A DNA stretch of 64,000 nt from Planktomarina temperata RCA23 (GTDB lineage Bacteria; Pseudomonadota; Alphaproteobacteria; Rhodobacterales; Rhodobacteraceae), in assembly GCF_000738435.1 (NCBI RefSeq), contig NZ_CP003984.1:682001-746000 (forward strand). Reading direction: 5' to 3'. A program made the position numbers and the translations under genes. Positions 16,757-23,918 of the stretch are shown one piece after another; positions within the stretch are counted from its first letter, which is position 1, and every line of letters starts with the position of its first letter. The notes below the pieces were generated by a model. The model was not told where the DNA came from. It searched no databases and saw only the letters and a list, made by a program, of their open reading frames with translations.

Positions 16757-17421
16757 GAGAAATCCTCTGGTTGACCCAAAGACCGGCGCCATGACGTACT
16801 CAAATGGTTTCTAAGCGCTTTAACAGCCGCCTCTTCATTGCCTTCTAGAATAGCGTCAATGATTTCAATGTGCTCCAGCATCGCGACCTTAAGCCGCTTG
16901 GAGGTGTATTTGCCATTAAGGCGGATCAGCCTGATTTTATCTTCCAAAAGCCGGTAGGATTCATGGATAAGCTCGTTTGAAAAGACCCCTATCAATAAGG
17001 CGTGCAACTCCAAATCCACGTCTAAACCTTTTTGCAAAAGTTCAGCAGAACTATCGTCTTCTGCCTGCTCAATAGTGTCGGTGGTGCGGCTGCGCAGATC
17101 GTTTAACGCCGCTCGATCAGGGTCCGTTGCCATACGTCGCGCGGCTTCGGATTCAATTAGGATACGAAACTCGAACGCTTCATTGATGAATTTTACGTTT
17201 ACGTCAGCGATCTGTATCCCGCGCTGTGCTATCAAGCTAATCAACCCGTCAGCTTCAAGCCGCTTGAGGGCTTCGCGCACCGCACCCATCGGTAGATCCA
17301 AAAGATTGCAAAGTTCGCGCTGCGATACGAACTGGCCAGGCTTCAGCGATTGCTCAAAGAGACTTTCCCGAAATTTTGTGTAGGCTATTTGGCGCAATGG
17401 TGCAGGCATGATGTTCTCCAT
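16753..17421 (-). CDS. GntR-family transcriptional regulator (FCD type), operon regulator
   Basis: The protein is 222 residues. It has an N-terminal winged helix ('VSQRELCNLLDLPMGAVREALKRLEADGL', then the wing 'ISLIAQRGIQIAD') and an all-helical FCD effector domain with the metal-ligand style residues 'DLELHALL' and 'EHIEIIDAI'. FCD regulators usually sense organic acids or sugar acids. It is the first gene of the 12-gene minus-strand unit and probably autoregulates it. ATG 17421 is used; an in-frame GTG at 17439 is an alternative. An inverted repeat lies immediately upstream. Confidence 0.9.
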   Translation of the reverse strand: MENIMPAPLRQIAYTKFRESLFEQSLKPGQFVSQRELCNLLDLPMGAVREALKRLEADGLISLIAQRGIQIADVNVKFINEAFEFRILIESEAARRMATDPDRAALNDLRSRTTDTIEQAEDDSSAELLQKGLDVDLELHALLIGVFSNELIHESYRLLEDKIRLIRLNGKYTSKRLKVAMLEHIEIIDAILEGNEEAAVKALRNHLSTSWRRSLGQPEDFS

Positions 17422-17427
17422 GGTCAA

Positions 17428-17454
17428 TACTAAGCACACAGTGAGTACTTAGTA
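17428..17454 (-). promoter_or_regulatory. Inverted repeat upstream of the GntR gene, candidate operator
   Basis: Perfect 7-bp arms TACTAAG (17428-17434) and CTTAGTA (17448-17454) lie 7 to 33 bases upstream of the GntR start codon. An additional TACT/AGTA half-site follows (AAATACT at 17454-17460). The position within the leader fits autoregulation of the fucose operon. The 20-bp centre spacing corresponds to two helical turns, but no match to a documented GntR consensus is claimed. Confidence 0.5.
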
Positions 17455-17460
17455 AATACT

Positions 17461-17970
17461 AATTGATTTACTCTTTATATTGCTGGAAAAAATTGCGTAG
17501 TGCAATGCTTTACTTAGCTATTTTATCTCCGCGGTGCCGACGAAAATACCCCGTTGCTCAAAGAAACGAAGAACTGATTTCTCCGAATAGAGCGATTCTC
17601 CGCTCCGCTCGCGGGTGTGGAAGAAGGACAAATGCTCCGGAGTTGTCTGTTAGTCCAATGTGGGAAATTGCCACTCGCTCAAACGCCGCGCAATCGTTGA
17701 CCTTGGCGTGAGCGCACATATCGCAAGTGTCTTTATTAACATTCGATTGACTAACAGTTCTTAGTTTACCTGGCGGTGGTACAAGCAGTCGGTTTGAATA
17801 AAAGCTTTCCCGCGTGACCAAAAATTGGGGGCGCGAACGTCCGGTCTGGTGAAGCTGCGCGTTAATGTAGAGACCCAAGGTCAATGACCGCGATGGGCCA
17901 ACCTTCCCAAACGCAATATCGGCTTTGCGCAACTTGCGGTCATCTATGCATCCTGCAGCATTGGTTACTA
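17461..17970. other. Right edge of the fucose cargo, no gene recognised
   Basis: This 510-base gap separates the promoter region of the GntR operon from the right module. Reading frames of up to ~124 codons exist but lack homology-like motifs, and their composition resembles non-coding DNA. It presumably holds the operon promoter (AT-rich near 17460-17520). The duplicated right module begins at 17971. Confidence 0.4.
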
Positions 17971-18027
17971 TGGGCTCGTAGCCGCCATTCGCTGCACCTT
18001 GTCCAAAGGTCCGCTAAGGCCTGATTG

Positions 18028-18594
18028 CTAAAGCAACTCCACCGCCTCGCTCAATTGCTCAGAATTCACATCTATGTACCTCTGTGTCGTGGATATATGC
18101 GAATGCCCTGCAAGAGCTGCAAGCAAGCGTACGCCTACACCCTTATTGGCCAAACGGGTAATATATGTCCTGCGACCTGAATGACTGCTCGCGTCCTTGA
18201 GCCCAATCGCTTTGTATATGTCTAAGAATAGCTGGCACATTGTGTTGGCCGAGAAGTGACCGCCCTTTTGACTGGCAAACAGCGGACGCTGTGGATCTGC
18301 GAGGCGTATATAATCACCATACTCGCGGAGAGCCTTACGTAATCGCTGATTGAGATACACCGTGCGTGTTTGCCCACCTTTGCTCTGCTGTGCGCTTAGG
18401 ATGAACTGTGTGCGAACAGCACCGTCCTCATCAAATATGTTGCCCACTGTGAGTGCTGCGATTTCCTTGGCTCGGAGCCCTGCGTAGAAACTAACCAGTA
18501 TAATGGTCTCATCACGAATTGGATGACGTCTGCTGCGGCAGTAATGTATAACCCTGCGCAGTTGAGCTTCATTTAGTGTTTGTGCCTGGCGCAT
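18028..18594 (-). CDS. Small catalytic-domain-only tyrosine recombinase (element A copy)
   Basis: The 188-residue protein consists almost only of the catalytic domain. It shows the first arginine in 'YAGLRAKEIAAL', the beta-hairpin lysine in 'SKGGQTRTV', the HxxR box in 'SHSGRRTYI', the fourth-box histidine in 'LAGHSHISTTQ' and nucleophile tyrosine in 'QRYIDVN'. The N-terminal SAM-like core-binding domain of Xer-type recombinases is absent. The protein is identical to the copy at 53992-54558. The DNA differences I could see are synonymous, so function is conserved. It lies directly beside the variable cargo, with its 3' end facing it, and may recombine cargo rather than the tRNA site. Confidence 0.9.
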   Translation of the reverse strand: MRQAQTLNEAQLRRVIHYCRSRRHPIRDETIILVSFYAGLRAKEIAALTVGNIFDEDGAVRTQFILSAQQSKGGQTRTVYLNQRLRKALREYGDYIRLADPQRPLFASQKGGHFSANTMCQLFLDIYKAIGLKDASSHSGRRTYITRLANKGVGVRLLAALAGHSHISTTQRYIDVNSEQLSEAVELL

Positions 18595-18613
18595 TGCAAA
18601 CTCCCCTCAAAAC

Positions 18614-18628
18614 CTAACGTTGTGTTAG
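18614..18628 (-). promoter_or_regulatory. Inverted repeat CTAAC-N5-GTTAG upstream of the small recombinase
   Basis: An inverted repeat with 5-bp arms sits 20-34 bases before the recombinase start. It is kept in element B (54578-54592) although a loop base differs. It is a plausible operator or recombinase-binding core site. Confidence 0.45.
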
Positions 18629-18710
18629 CTTTGAATATAAAGTCTGAGGTACTGGTCTTCCTACCGAAAAGACGCCTCGCCTGAAGCTTATATTTTTCAA
18701 TGAGTTATGC

Positions 18711-18746
18711 CAAAACCTCATACTATGTACGTTATATGAGGTTTTG
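18711..18746. terminator. Hairpin between the AAA+ gene and the recombinase gene
   Basis: Twelve-bp perfect arms CAAAACCTCATA / TATGAGGTTTTG with a 12-base loop lie downstream of the AAA+ stop (18781). The stem is flanked by A/T tracts, which fits a bidirectional intrinsic terminator. In element B (54676-54709) the central 11 bp of each arm are unchanged, while the loop has several substitutions, so the structure appears selected. A recombination site is an alternative. Confidence 0.6.
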
Positions 18747-18780
18747 CGCTGTGTGATTGAGCTCAGGGTAATATCAGCGG

Positions 18781-19422
18781 TCAAAGCGTTGCCACTTTGC
18801 TGGCAATAACTGTCTCCTCGACGAGATCGATTAAATCACGCGCAGTGCCATTAAAACTTTGCAGCATTTGGGCCACATCCTGTATTGTTGGATTTAGGCC
18901 TTCCGCCTGCAGCATACTTAATACACGTGGCACCCAATCGGTGTTTGAGGGAGGATCTATGGCCAGCACTCGAAAACGTGACAGCATCGCTCCCATCATT
19001 CGGTTTTTATGGTTGGTCGTTGCCACAAAACGGATCAGATGGCGTTTGGTATCCATAAATTCACGAAACTTTGGCTGCACACTGCGCAGATCCATCTCGT
19101 CAATCTCATTGATGACAATCAGCGCCTTGTCAGAGTTGCCAAACATTTGATAGTTCACTTCGGCCATAATCTTATCTTCAAAGTCTTTGCCGAGGCTTGC
19201 GGCATTGTGTTCCCAATGCATGCAGTGGCCCTGTGCGCGCAGAAAATGATTTTGCGCTATCACGCGCGCGGCTTCTGTTTTGCCTGCGCCGGGTGGGCCA
19301 GCCAACAATAAAGGTTTTGCGGGTGGTTGATCGCAGTACGATTTGATCACAGCCGCATTCAGCGGGTTGGCAATGACCAAATCGGCAAAAGTATGCGGGA
19401 GATGTTTGAGGTCAAATGACAT
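18781..19422 (-). CDS. Clamp-loader-like AAA+ ATPase of the island core
   Basis: The 213-residue protein comprises a single AAA+ module: Walker A 'AGPPGAGKTEAA', Walker B 'ALIVINEIDEMD' (with Asn-Glu instead of Asp-Glu), sensor 1 'FVATTNHKNR', an arginine-finger-like 'MLSRFRVL', and a lid helix region ending 'NGTARDLIDLVEE'. The pattern resembles RFC/DnaX-type clamp loaders and RuvB-like proteins, but no full-length relative is recognised. A good Shine-Dalgarno (AAGGATCTGAGG) precedes ATG 19422. It is encoded after the 272-residue protein and before the small recombinase on the same strand. A diverged copy exists at 54745-55386. Confidence 0.85.
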   Translation of the reverse strand: MSFDLKHLPHTFADLVIANPLNAAVIKSYCDQPPAKPLLLAGPPGAGKTEAARVIAQNHFLRAQGHCMHWEHNAASLGKDFEDKIMAEVNYQMFGNSDKALIVINEIDEMDLRSVQPKFREFMDTKRHLIRFVATTNHKNRMMGAMLSRFRVLAIDPPSNTDWVPRVLSMLQAEGLNPTIQDVAQMLQSFNGTARDLIDLVEETVIASKVATL

Positions 19423-19453
19423 CCTCAGATCCTTTCAGTGAGTTTGGAGATCT

Positions 19454-19478
19454 ATGGGACAGCGTGATGCTGCCCCAT
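19454..19478 (-). promoter_or_regulatory. Intergenic hairpin in front of the AAA+ gene
   Basis: ATGGGACAGC and GCTGCCCCAT pair in 9 of 10 positions around a 5-base loop, between the stop of the 272-residue gene and the AAA+ ribosome-binding site. It is preserved in element B with a loop substitution. There is no T-tract, so attenuation or RNA processing is more likely than simple termination. Confidence 0.5.
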
Positions 19479-19491
19479 AGGTTGGCATAAA

Positions 19492-20310
19492 TTAGCCATA
19501 GACATGGCTTGCAGCGCCGTTTGTGTAAGTGGCGTCACCCGATGCCGATATCGTGGTGTTAGGGCCTACGCGGATCATCTTAGAGGCGAACTCTTTTACG
19601 TCGCGTGCGCGCTTACTGGCAAGATCGCCTGCATCAAGCTTGGCGAGGCTTTCTTGAGCGCGCTCATCAAGGTCTTTGCCGGAGGATACAAGAACAGCGT
19701 CGATGACGCCTGCTTCATTGCAACCATAAACAATAGTACCCGTGCCGTTGTCATTGCAGCGTACCAGGGCAACAGCATAGTCCTCCTCGTAGTCGGTGTT
19801 TGGTTGGATAAAAGTCGGCAGATCAAACGTCGACACACCAACCTGCACTTCTTGCAGCCCCTCTAGGGCAAGCTTTTTGAAGTCTTCTTTGGACATGGCA
19901 GTTGATTTTGTCGACGTGGACACACGGCGCACTTCTTCTATACCGCCACATTCTTGCACATAACTGGTGAAGCTTTGATCAGGGCTTTTCATGTCATGGG
20001 CTATTGCGACTACCCGTGCATAAGCATCTTCACGACGACCTTGCGTTCCAAAAACATAGCGGATCACTTTTAGGGCAAGACTAGTATTTGCCTGAGTTTT
20101 GACTTCCAAGTCTGTGAGTAGGGCAGCGAATGCTCGCCGCTTGCCAACTTCCGTTTTGAGCTCAGCATAGAGCGCATACACGCTTTCGAGGATTGCATAG
20201 AGTTCGTCATTGGATGCGCGCAGTGTGCCTTCTTCCCAAGTTGCGCGTGCTGTGTGCATAGCATTAAGGCGCTTGTGGATGTCAGTTTTGATTTGAGTTT
20301 GAACAGACAT
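19492..20310 (-). CDS. Conserved island-core protein of unknown function (272 residues)
   Basis: No family was recognised. The first ~120 residues are helical and charged ('DIHKRLNAMHTARATWEEG', 'ELYAILESVYALYAELKTEV'), and the second half looks mixed alpha/beta with a Ser/Thr/Gly-rich end. There is no signal peptide or membrane segment. ATG 20310 is preferred because an AGGAAG box precedes it by 4 bases. It precedes the AAA+ ATPase on the same strand, so a protein partner or substrate of that ATPase is a reasonable guess. In element B only the last four codons and stop survive, because an IS6-type element is inserted there. Confidence 0.75.
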   Translation of the reverse strand: MSVQTQIKTDIHKRLNAMHTARATWEEGTLRASNDELYAILESVYALYAELKTEVGKRRAFAALLTDLEVKTQANTSLALKVIRYVFGTQGRREDAYARVVAIAHDMKSPDQSFTSYVQECGGIEEVRRVSTSTKSTAMSKEDFKKLALEGLQEVQVGVSTFDLPTFIQPNTDYEEDYAVALVRCNDNGTGTIVYGCNEAGVIDAVLVSSGKDLDERAQESLAKLDAGDLASKRARDVKEFASKMIRVGPNTTISASGDATYTNGAASHVYG

Positions 20311-20491
20311 AGGTCTTCCTTTCAATTAAGGTCTGCAGGGTTGTGCAAACCGTTGAGTAAAAGCCCGCCGCTAATGAACATTGCCATCGACAGGTAATGG
20401 GCCACAGCATTTAAGTGTCATGCTAAGACTCGTATAATTGAGGAACCGTCCTAGTTTTTGACTCCATGTTCATCATGATGGAGATGGAGTC

Positions 20492-21271
20492 ATGGTTGTG
20501 GGAACGACCAAGGGCGAAGAGCGACCTATGATCTTCTTAACTGCGCCGCCCAATATAGAGCAAACTAGATGTACAAGGTTCCGCGTGCAGCGTAATCTGC
20601 CGTATCGTGATGCAGCACCCTATAAAGCTTCGATTTATTATTGGTGGTGGGCGTTTTTGAAGCGCAACATTGATTATGCTAAAACCTGCAAGCAATTAGG
20701 TAGAGGTAAATCAGCAGCACTCTACAATGATTTTGGAAATATATTTAAAAGCGATTTTTTAACATGGTGGAGATCCCACAAGGGTCTTTTTGCAGAACGT
20801 AGTTCGCTTGCGCAAAACGAAGATGTTTTGAAAGGTGATGATATAATTTTATATCAAATTGATCTAAGAAGACCGTTGAGCCAAATACAAGAAGAGATCA
20901 AAAGACTGCACATGCAAGCACATGCGATTATGCCGGGTGAGCGAACAAAACCCTCTTCAACAGCCAAATATCCGATATTTGCAAATGTGTCGTCTCACAC
21001 CTTGCACCGTGTTTTGAACATTTGGGATCTGCGCTGCACCAATCCTGATGCTTCTGCCTATGAGTTAGGCCTGCTTGCAGGTTACAAGGCAAATTTCTTA
21101 TCGACACCAACGATGAAAGAGACCCGCACACGCAGGGCGCTGGACAGGCAAGCTCATAACAAACGCGTGCGCATCACTATCTCAAACCAAGTTAATCGCT
21201 ACTTAAGAACGGCGGTACAATATATAGATAACGTTGGCTGTGGCGAGTTTCCCAAAGCGCAAAATAGGTAA
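20492..21271 (+). CDS. Unrecognised tryptophan-rich island protein (259 residues)
   Basis: This cytosolic basic protein is transcribed divergently from the AAA+/272-residue unit. Near the N-terminus it has a distinctive aromatic motif 'YYWWWAFLKRNIDY', followed by 'FLTWWRSHKGLF'. The C-terminal half is rich in Arg/Lys ('KETRTRRALDRQAHNKRVRI'), suggestive of nucleic-acid contact. The aromatic motif is loosely like the WAWEFLRRN-type segment found in alphaproteobacterial DUF6499-like proteins, but that is only a resemblance. ATG 20492 has GGAG at suitable spacing; ATG 20528 is an alternative. The palindrome array lies just downstream. Confidence 0.7.
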   Translation: MVVGTTKGEERPMIFLTAPPNIEQTRCTRFRVQRNLPYRDAAPYKASIYYWWWAFLKRNIDYAKTCKQLGRGKSAALYNDFGNIFKSDFLTWWRSHKGLFAERSSLAQNEDVLKGDDIILYQIDLRRPLSQIQEEIKRLHMQAHAIMPGERTKPSSTAKYPIFANVSSHTLHRVLNIWDLRCTNPDASAYELGLLAGYKANFLSTPTMKETRTRRALDRQAHNKRVRITISNQVNRYLRTAVQYIDNVGCGEFPKAQNR

Positions 21272-21319
21272 AATAGTGTGCTTAAAATATTATACCTCTG
21301 ATTTAATTGTTAAATAATC

Positions 21320-21415
21320 CAAACACTGTGTTTGCAACAGTACTGTTTGCCATTTTTGCCAAACACTGTGTTTCCAAGTGCAGTGTTAACACTGCATGTT
21401 CAAACACAGTGTTTG
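21320..21415. repeat. Array of five related palindromes (iteron-like)
   Basis: Within 96 bases there are CAAACAC-T-GTGTTTG (21320-21334), AACAGTACTGTT (21336-21347), CAAACAC-T-GTGTTTC (21360-21374), the 18-bp palindrome TGCAGTGTTAACACTGCA (21379-21396) and CAAACAC-A-GTGTTTG (21401-21415). All share an ACAGTGTT/AACACTGT-like core. Such density of near-identical dyads in a gene-free strip resembles a replication-origin or multi-site operator. It sits between the 259-residue gene and the DUF3768 gene, close to a possible HUH replication protein. Confidence 0.85.
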
Positions 21416-21493
21416 ACCTGCAAATATCCAAGCGTTCTCACTTTGACGAGGGCAGTTTTGCTGTGTTTGTGTCGAGATGGTCTGCGTTTGGCT

Positions 21494-21826
21494 TCAATAT
21501 TCCTCCGCTAACATAATAGTGAGTATGCGTGCTGTAACTGTTGGATCACTTGGATCTGGTGAATGCATGTGCAGGTCAATGTCGTAGTAATCGATCTTCC
21601 AAAAGATGGTGTTTTCCCCGAGTTGAATTGAACCGAAGTCATGCTCGAGGAAGGGGTCGTTGATGGGCGTTAAGTCGTTGTAGTTGCGTACCTCGTTCAG
21701 AATGTGGTCGACATCACACTTGCCCAGCTGGGCAACAGCTTGAGTGACGATCACACGATACTCCCCGAATGTCTGCCGTGCGTGATCATTAAGTGCTGCT
21801 ATTTTAGCTGTGTTAGCGTCAGGCAT
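21494..21826 (-). CDS. DUF3768 family protein
   Basis: The 110-residue protein has the hallmark C-terminal block of DUF3768: 'NDPFLEHDFGSIQL', 'IFWKIDYYD' and 'LTIMLAEEY' at the very end. The function is unknown. The family is common on alphaproteobacterial plasmids and islands. The start at ATG 21826 overlaps the upstream gene by 8 bases (ATGCCTGA), so it is translationally coupled. A longer frame upstream is only the shadow of that gene. Confidence 0.85.
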   Translation of the reverse strand: MPDANTAKIAALNDHARQTFGEYRVIVTQAVAQLGKCDVDHILNEVRNYNDLTPINDPFLEHDFGSIQLGENTIFWKIDYYDIDLHMHSPDPSDPTVTARILTIMLAEEY

Positions 21827-22277
21827 GTGCTGCAGCTTTGGCAGTGCCTGGTTTGACTGCGGGTTTGCGCTCTGCCACTTGGATAATGGCTGTATCCAAT
21901 TCCCCAGCCGCCGCTGCATTAAGCAAGGCATCAAGAACCCCAAGCACGTCAGCCAATGACTTCACAAACACGGCATTGTTGGTGCCATCAGCTGTGATCA
22001 CGCGCGCCCCATAACGACACTGCACATACCAACCGCCATCTTGTTCAAAGAACCATGGACGAATGCGGCGATGCGTTTTGACCAGTACACGCTCTCCAAT
22101 GTCATTGGTCATCCACTTGTGTCGTTCAACGAGATGATCTTGTTTCTTGAGTGTGGCGGCATGAACCAGCTTTTGTTCTTTAAGCCCTGCTAAGAGCTTG
22201 TCACGTCGCGCTGTAATGGGATCGCGCTTCACACTACGATCAACTGTTTTAAATGTAAGTTTTGTGAGATGTGTCAT
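21819..22277 (-). CDS. Hypothetical protein, DUF6641-like
   Basis: The 152-residue basic protein starts 'LTKLTFKTVDRSVKRDPITARRDKLLAGLKEQK' in style and contains 'WYVQCRYGARVI'. It ends with an alanine/lysine-rich tail. The pattern matches my recollection of the DUF6641 family of mobile-element proteins; I could not verify it. There is a good ribosome site (AAGGAGCG). It is co-transcribed with the DUF3768 gene, overlapping it by 8 bases. Confidence 0.7.
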   Translation of the reverse strand: MTHLTKLTFKTVDRSVKRDPITARRDKLLAGLKEQKLVHAATLKKQDHLVERHKWMTNDIGERVLVKTHRRIRPWFFEQDGGWYVQCRYGARVITADGTNNAVFVKSLADVLGVLDALLNAAAAGELDTAIIQVAERKPAVKPGTAKAAAHA

Positions 22278-22696
22278 GTTCGCTCCTTGCTGTTTGTTTA
22301 CAGCTAAAGCGTATGTTCACTTTGATGTTTGGGCTACCAGAAAGACAGTCAAGTATATGTATTTGTGTATTAATATTTTATTTTGTTTGATTGCGTATAT
22401 ACGTGCAGTGTTGATCATATGTGTTCGCGCTTAATGATTGGTGTATAAAAAGAAGCGCACGTACACCGACCCTACGCTCATAAAAAAAGCGTCTAACGGT
22501 TTGCTCCGCTGACGCTGTGTTTAGCTCTTCTCTGTCTGTTTGTTTGATCAAATTCGTTTGAGCTTTTGTTGAACTTCTGTGTTCTTTTGAACCTTCGTTA
22601 GTTCGAACAATTGCTCGTGAACAAGGATGTGCCAAGGTTATGAACCTACGACATTACATTGTTTAAACTGCTTAGGTGTTTGCTGCGCGAAGGGGC
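22278..22696. other. Gene-free strip with a cluster of GAAC/GTTC dyads
   Basis: This is an AT-rich 420-base gap between the DUF6641-like gene and the putative Rep gene. At 22571-22622 it contains GAAC, GTTC-ttttGAAC, the perfect dyad GTTCGAAC (22601-22608) and GTGAAC, i.e. four closely spaced half-sites or dyads with the same GAAC core. No coding frame with recognisable features was found. It may be the shared regulatory region for the flanking minus-strand genes, or part of an origin. Confidence 0.4.
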
Positions 22697-23323
22697 TTAG
22701 CCACGCTCCATCATCTGCAAATCACCGCTTGCCTCATATTGTGCCTTTTGTGCGTTTAATGCCTGTTGCGCTTGCCTAAGCCAGAGTGGGCTGGCTGCCC
22801 GTGTAATGCGATGTGCCTGTTGGTCATGATGATACTGTGCCATCGTATCAGCCGGTGTTCTGTCCCAACACAGTTCATCTAGCAGCGTGCCACTGCCCAT
22901 GCGCCAGTATTCGCGTGTTACGTAACTGGCCGCTGCAGCACGGTCCTGCACTGGCATGATCCAGTTCTTCGCCAAAGACGCTGTTTGAGCATGGTGCTGC
23001 GCCCACACGGCATTGAGGACACAGCACATATGATCCACGTCAAGGATCGGGGCCTGCAGCGCAAAGTGAACGTGGAAGTTCTCGCTGTCTGAGCCTTCGT
23101 GTGCAAAGCACCAGCGTGGCACTCGCTTGTTCTGGCGTTCAGCAGCTTTGCCAAACATCAAACGGTCCATTTTGTTCCAGTAGCTGCGTAGGAGTTTATC
23201 AGCGCTGCTACGTCCAATGGTTCTGCCATTCACAAACTTGAGCGTGCCAAACACATTCCAGTCTTGTGCCAGCAGGTGCTCGATCAAAGCCTGTCGTTCT
23301 GGTTTGCGCTGTTCAAATGTCAT
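22697..23323 (-). CDS. Putative HUH-endonuclease (Rep-like) protein
   Basis: The protein is 208 residues. It contains 'SENFHVHFAL', a hydrophobic-flanked HxH typical of HUH motif 2, and downstream 'AASYVTREYWRM', resembling motif 3 with catalytic tyrosines (YxxxY). Upstream, 'WNVFGTLKFVNGRTIG' could be motif 1. Rolling-circle Rep and relaxase proteins share this order. The size is small and no helicase domain follows. An inovirus-Gp2-like or single-strand nicking role is possible. There is a strong GAGGAG ribosome site before ATG 23323. It is encoded next to the iteron-like arrays. The call rests on motifs only. Confidence 0.55.
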   Translation of the reverse strand: MTFEQRKPERQALIEHLLAQDWNVFGTLKFVNGRTIGRSSADKLLRSYWNKMDRLMFGKAAERQNKRVPRWCFAHEGSDSENFHVHFALQAPILDVDHMCCVLNAVWAQHHAQTASLAKNWIMPVQDRAAAASYVTREYWRMGSGTLLDELCWDRTPADTMAQYHHDQQAHRITRAASPLWLRQAQQALNAQKAQYEASGDLQMMERG

Positions 23324-23474
23324 CGTCCATCTCCTCGTGTATTTATCTACGAGACAAGAAAACCCGGCAGAAAAGGCTACGCACCGATGAACAGCGCGCC
23401 AAACGGCTCACAAACACCGCATCTTCGCTCAAGAGAGATAAATACCAGTGCAAGCAGCGCATTGGAGGACGCAT

Positions 23475-23801
23475 ATGAGCATAAGATTACTAGAACACCT
23501 ACGAGACGAATTGATCGCCACTGGTATTGTGCAGAACACACCAGAGTTTTGTCGCAGCTGGCTTGGGCGCAGTGAGGGCTATATCCGTGTGCTGCGCTAC
23601 AACCGCATTGATCCTAGTGTTGAGACACTGACAATCTGTTCCAACAAACTGGGGTATTATGCGGCGCGCTTAAATGGGTCAGATGCTGAGGAGCATAAGG
23701 CTTGGGCTGCAAAGCTGATCAACCTCAAAGCCCTATGTGACAGTGCCATTGCTAGGCAGGCGGAAGCTGTGTGGCGTGCACCCGAACGGATGGCAGTATG
23801 A
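23475..23801 (+). CDS. Small island protein, DUF6626-like
   Basis: The 108-residue protein is probably helical and DNA-binding in appearance: 'FCRSWLGRSEGYIRVLRYNRIDPSVETLTICSNKL' resembles a helix-turn-helix where the second helix is 'SEGYIRVLRYN'. It recalls the DUF6626 family of alphaproteobacterial mobile elements (unverified). ATG 23475 follows a GGAGGAC box by 4-5 bases. It is transcribed divergently from the putative Rep gene across a 150-base gap. Confidence 0.65.
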   Translation: MSIRLLEHLRDELIATGIVQNTPEFCRSWLGRSEGYIRVLRYNRIDPSVETLTICSNKLGYYAARLNGSDAEEHKAWAAKLINLKALCDSAIARQAEAVWRAPERMAV

Positions 23802-23918
23802 GCATCTGTCCGAAATGGGTTTTACAGCCCCGAAAATCTGCGCTGCGGTTTTTTATAGGCCAGTACTTATCATTCCGAGGCGATCTTTTGCAGGCCCCAA
23901 GGATGTGGGGTAGGGGGT

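Larger units (their letters stand above)
17971..19505. repeat. Right module of element A, ungapped duplicate of 53935-55469
   Basis: This runs from 'TGGGCTCGTAGCCGCCATT' to the first codons read at the 3' end of the 272-residue gene. It aligns at a constant offset (35964) with 53935-55469 and contains the small recombinase and AAA+ genes with their hairpins. The left edge (17971/53935) is where unrelated cargo begins. In B the right edge is the insertion point of an IS6-type element. Confidence 0.88.

Noticed and set aside
17558-17932. 124-codon minus-strand frame upstream of the small recombinase
   Set aside because: No start signal, no family resemblance and not present in element B; treated as non-coding cargo edge.
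18711-18746. Integron attC-like site
   Set aside because: The stem is a simple perfect hairpin without the R/L box pairs or extrahelical bases, and no integron integrase is present.
21320-21415. CRISPR array
   Set aside because: The repeats are palindromic and irregularly spaced by 2-26 bases, with no constant-length spacers and no cas genes.
22378-22635. 85-codon frame in the strip before the putative Rep gene
   Set aside because: Composition and the dense dyads suggest regulatory DNA; no ribosome site.
23387-23575. Small plus-strand frame overlapping the DUF6626-like gene
   Set aside because: It overlaps a better supported gene with a strong ribosome site and has low-complexity content.
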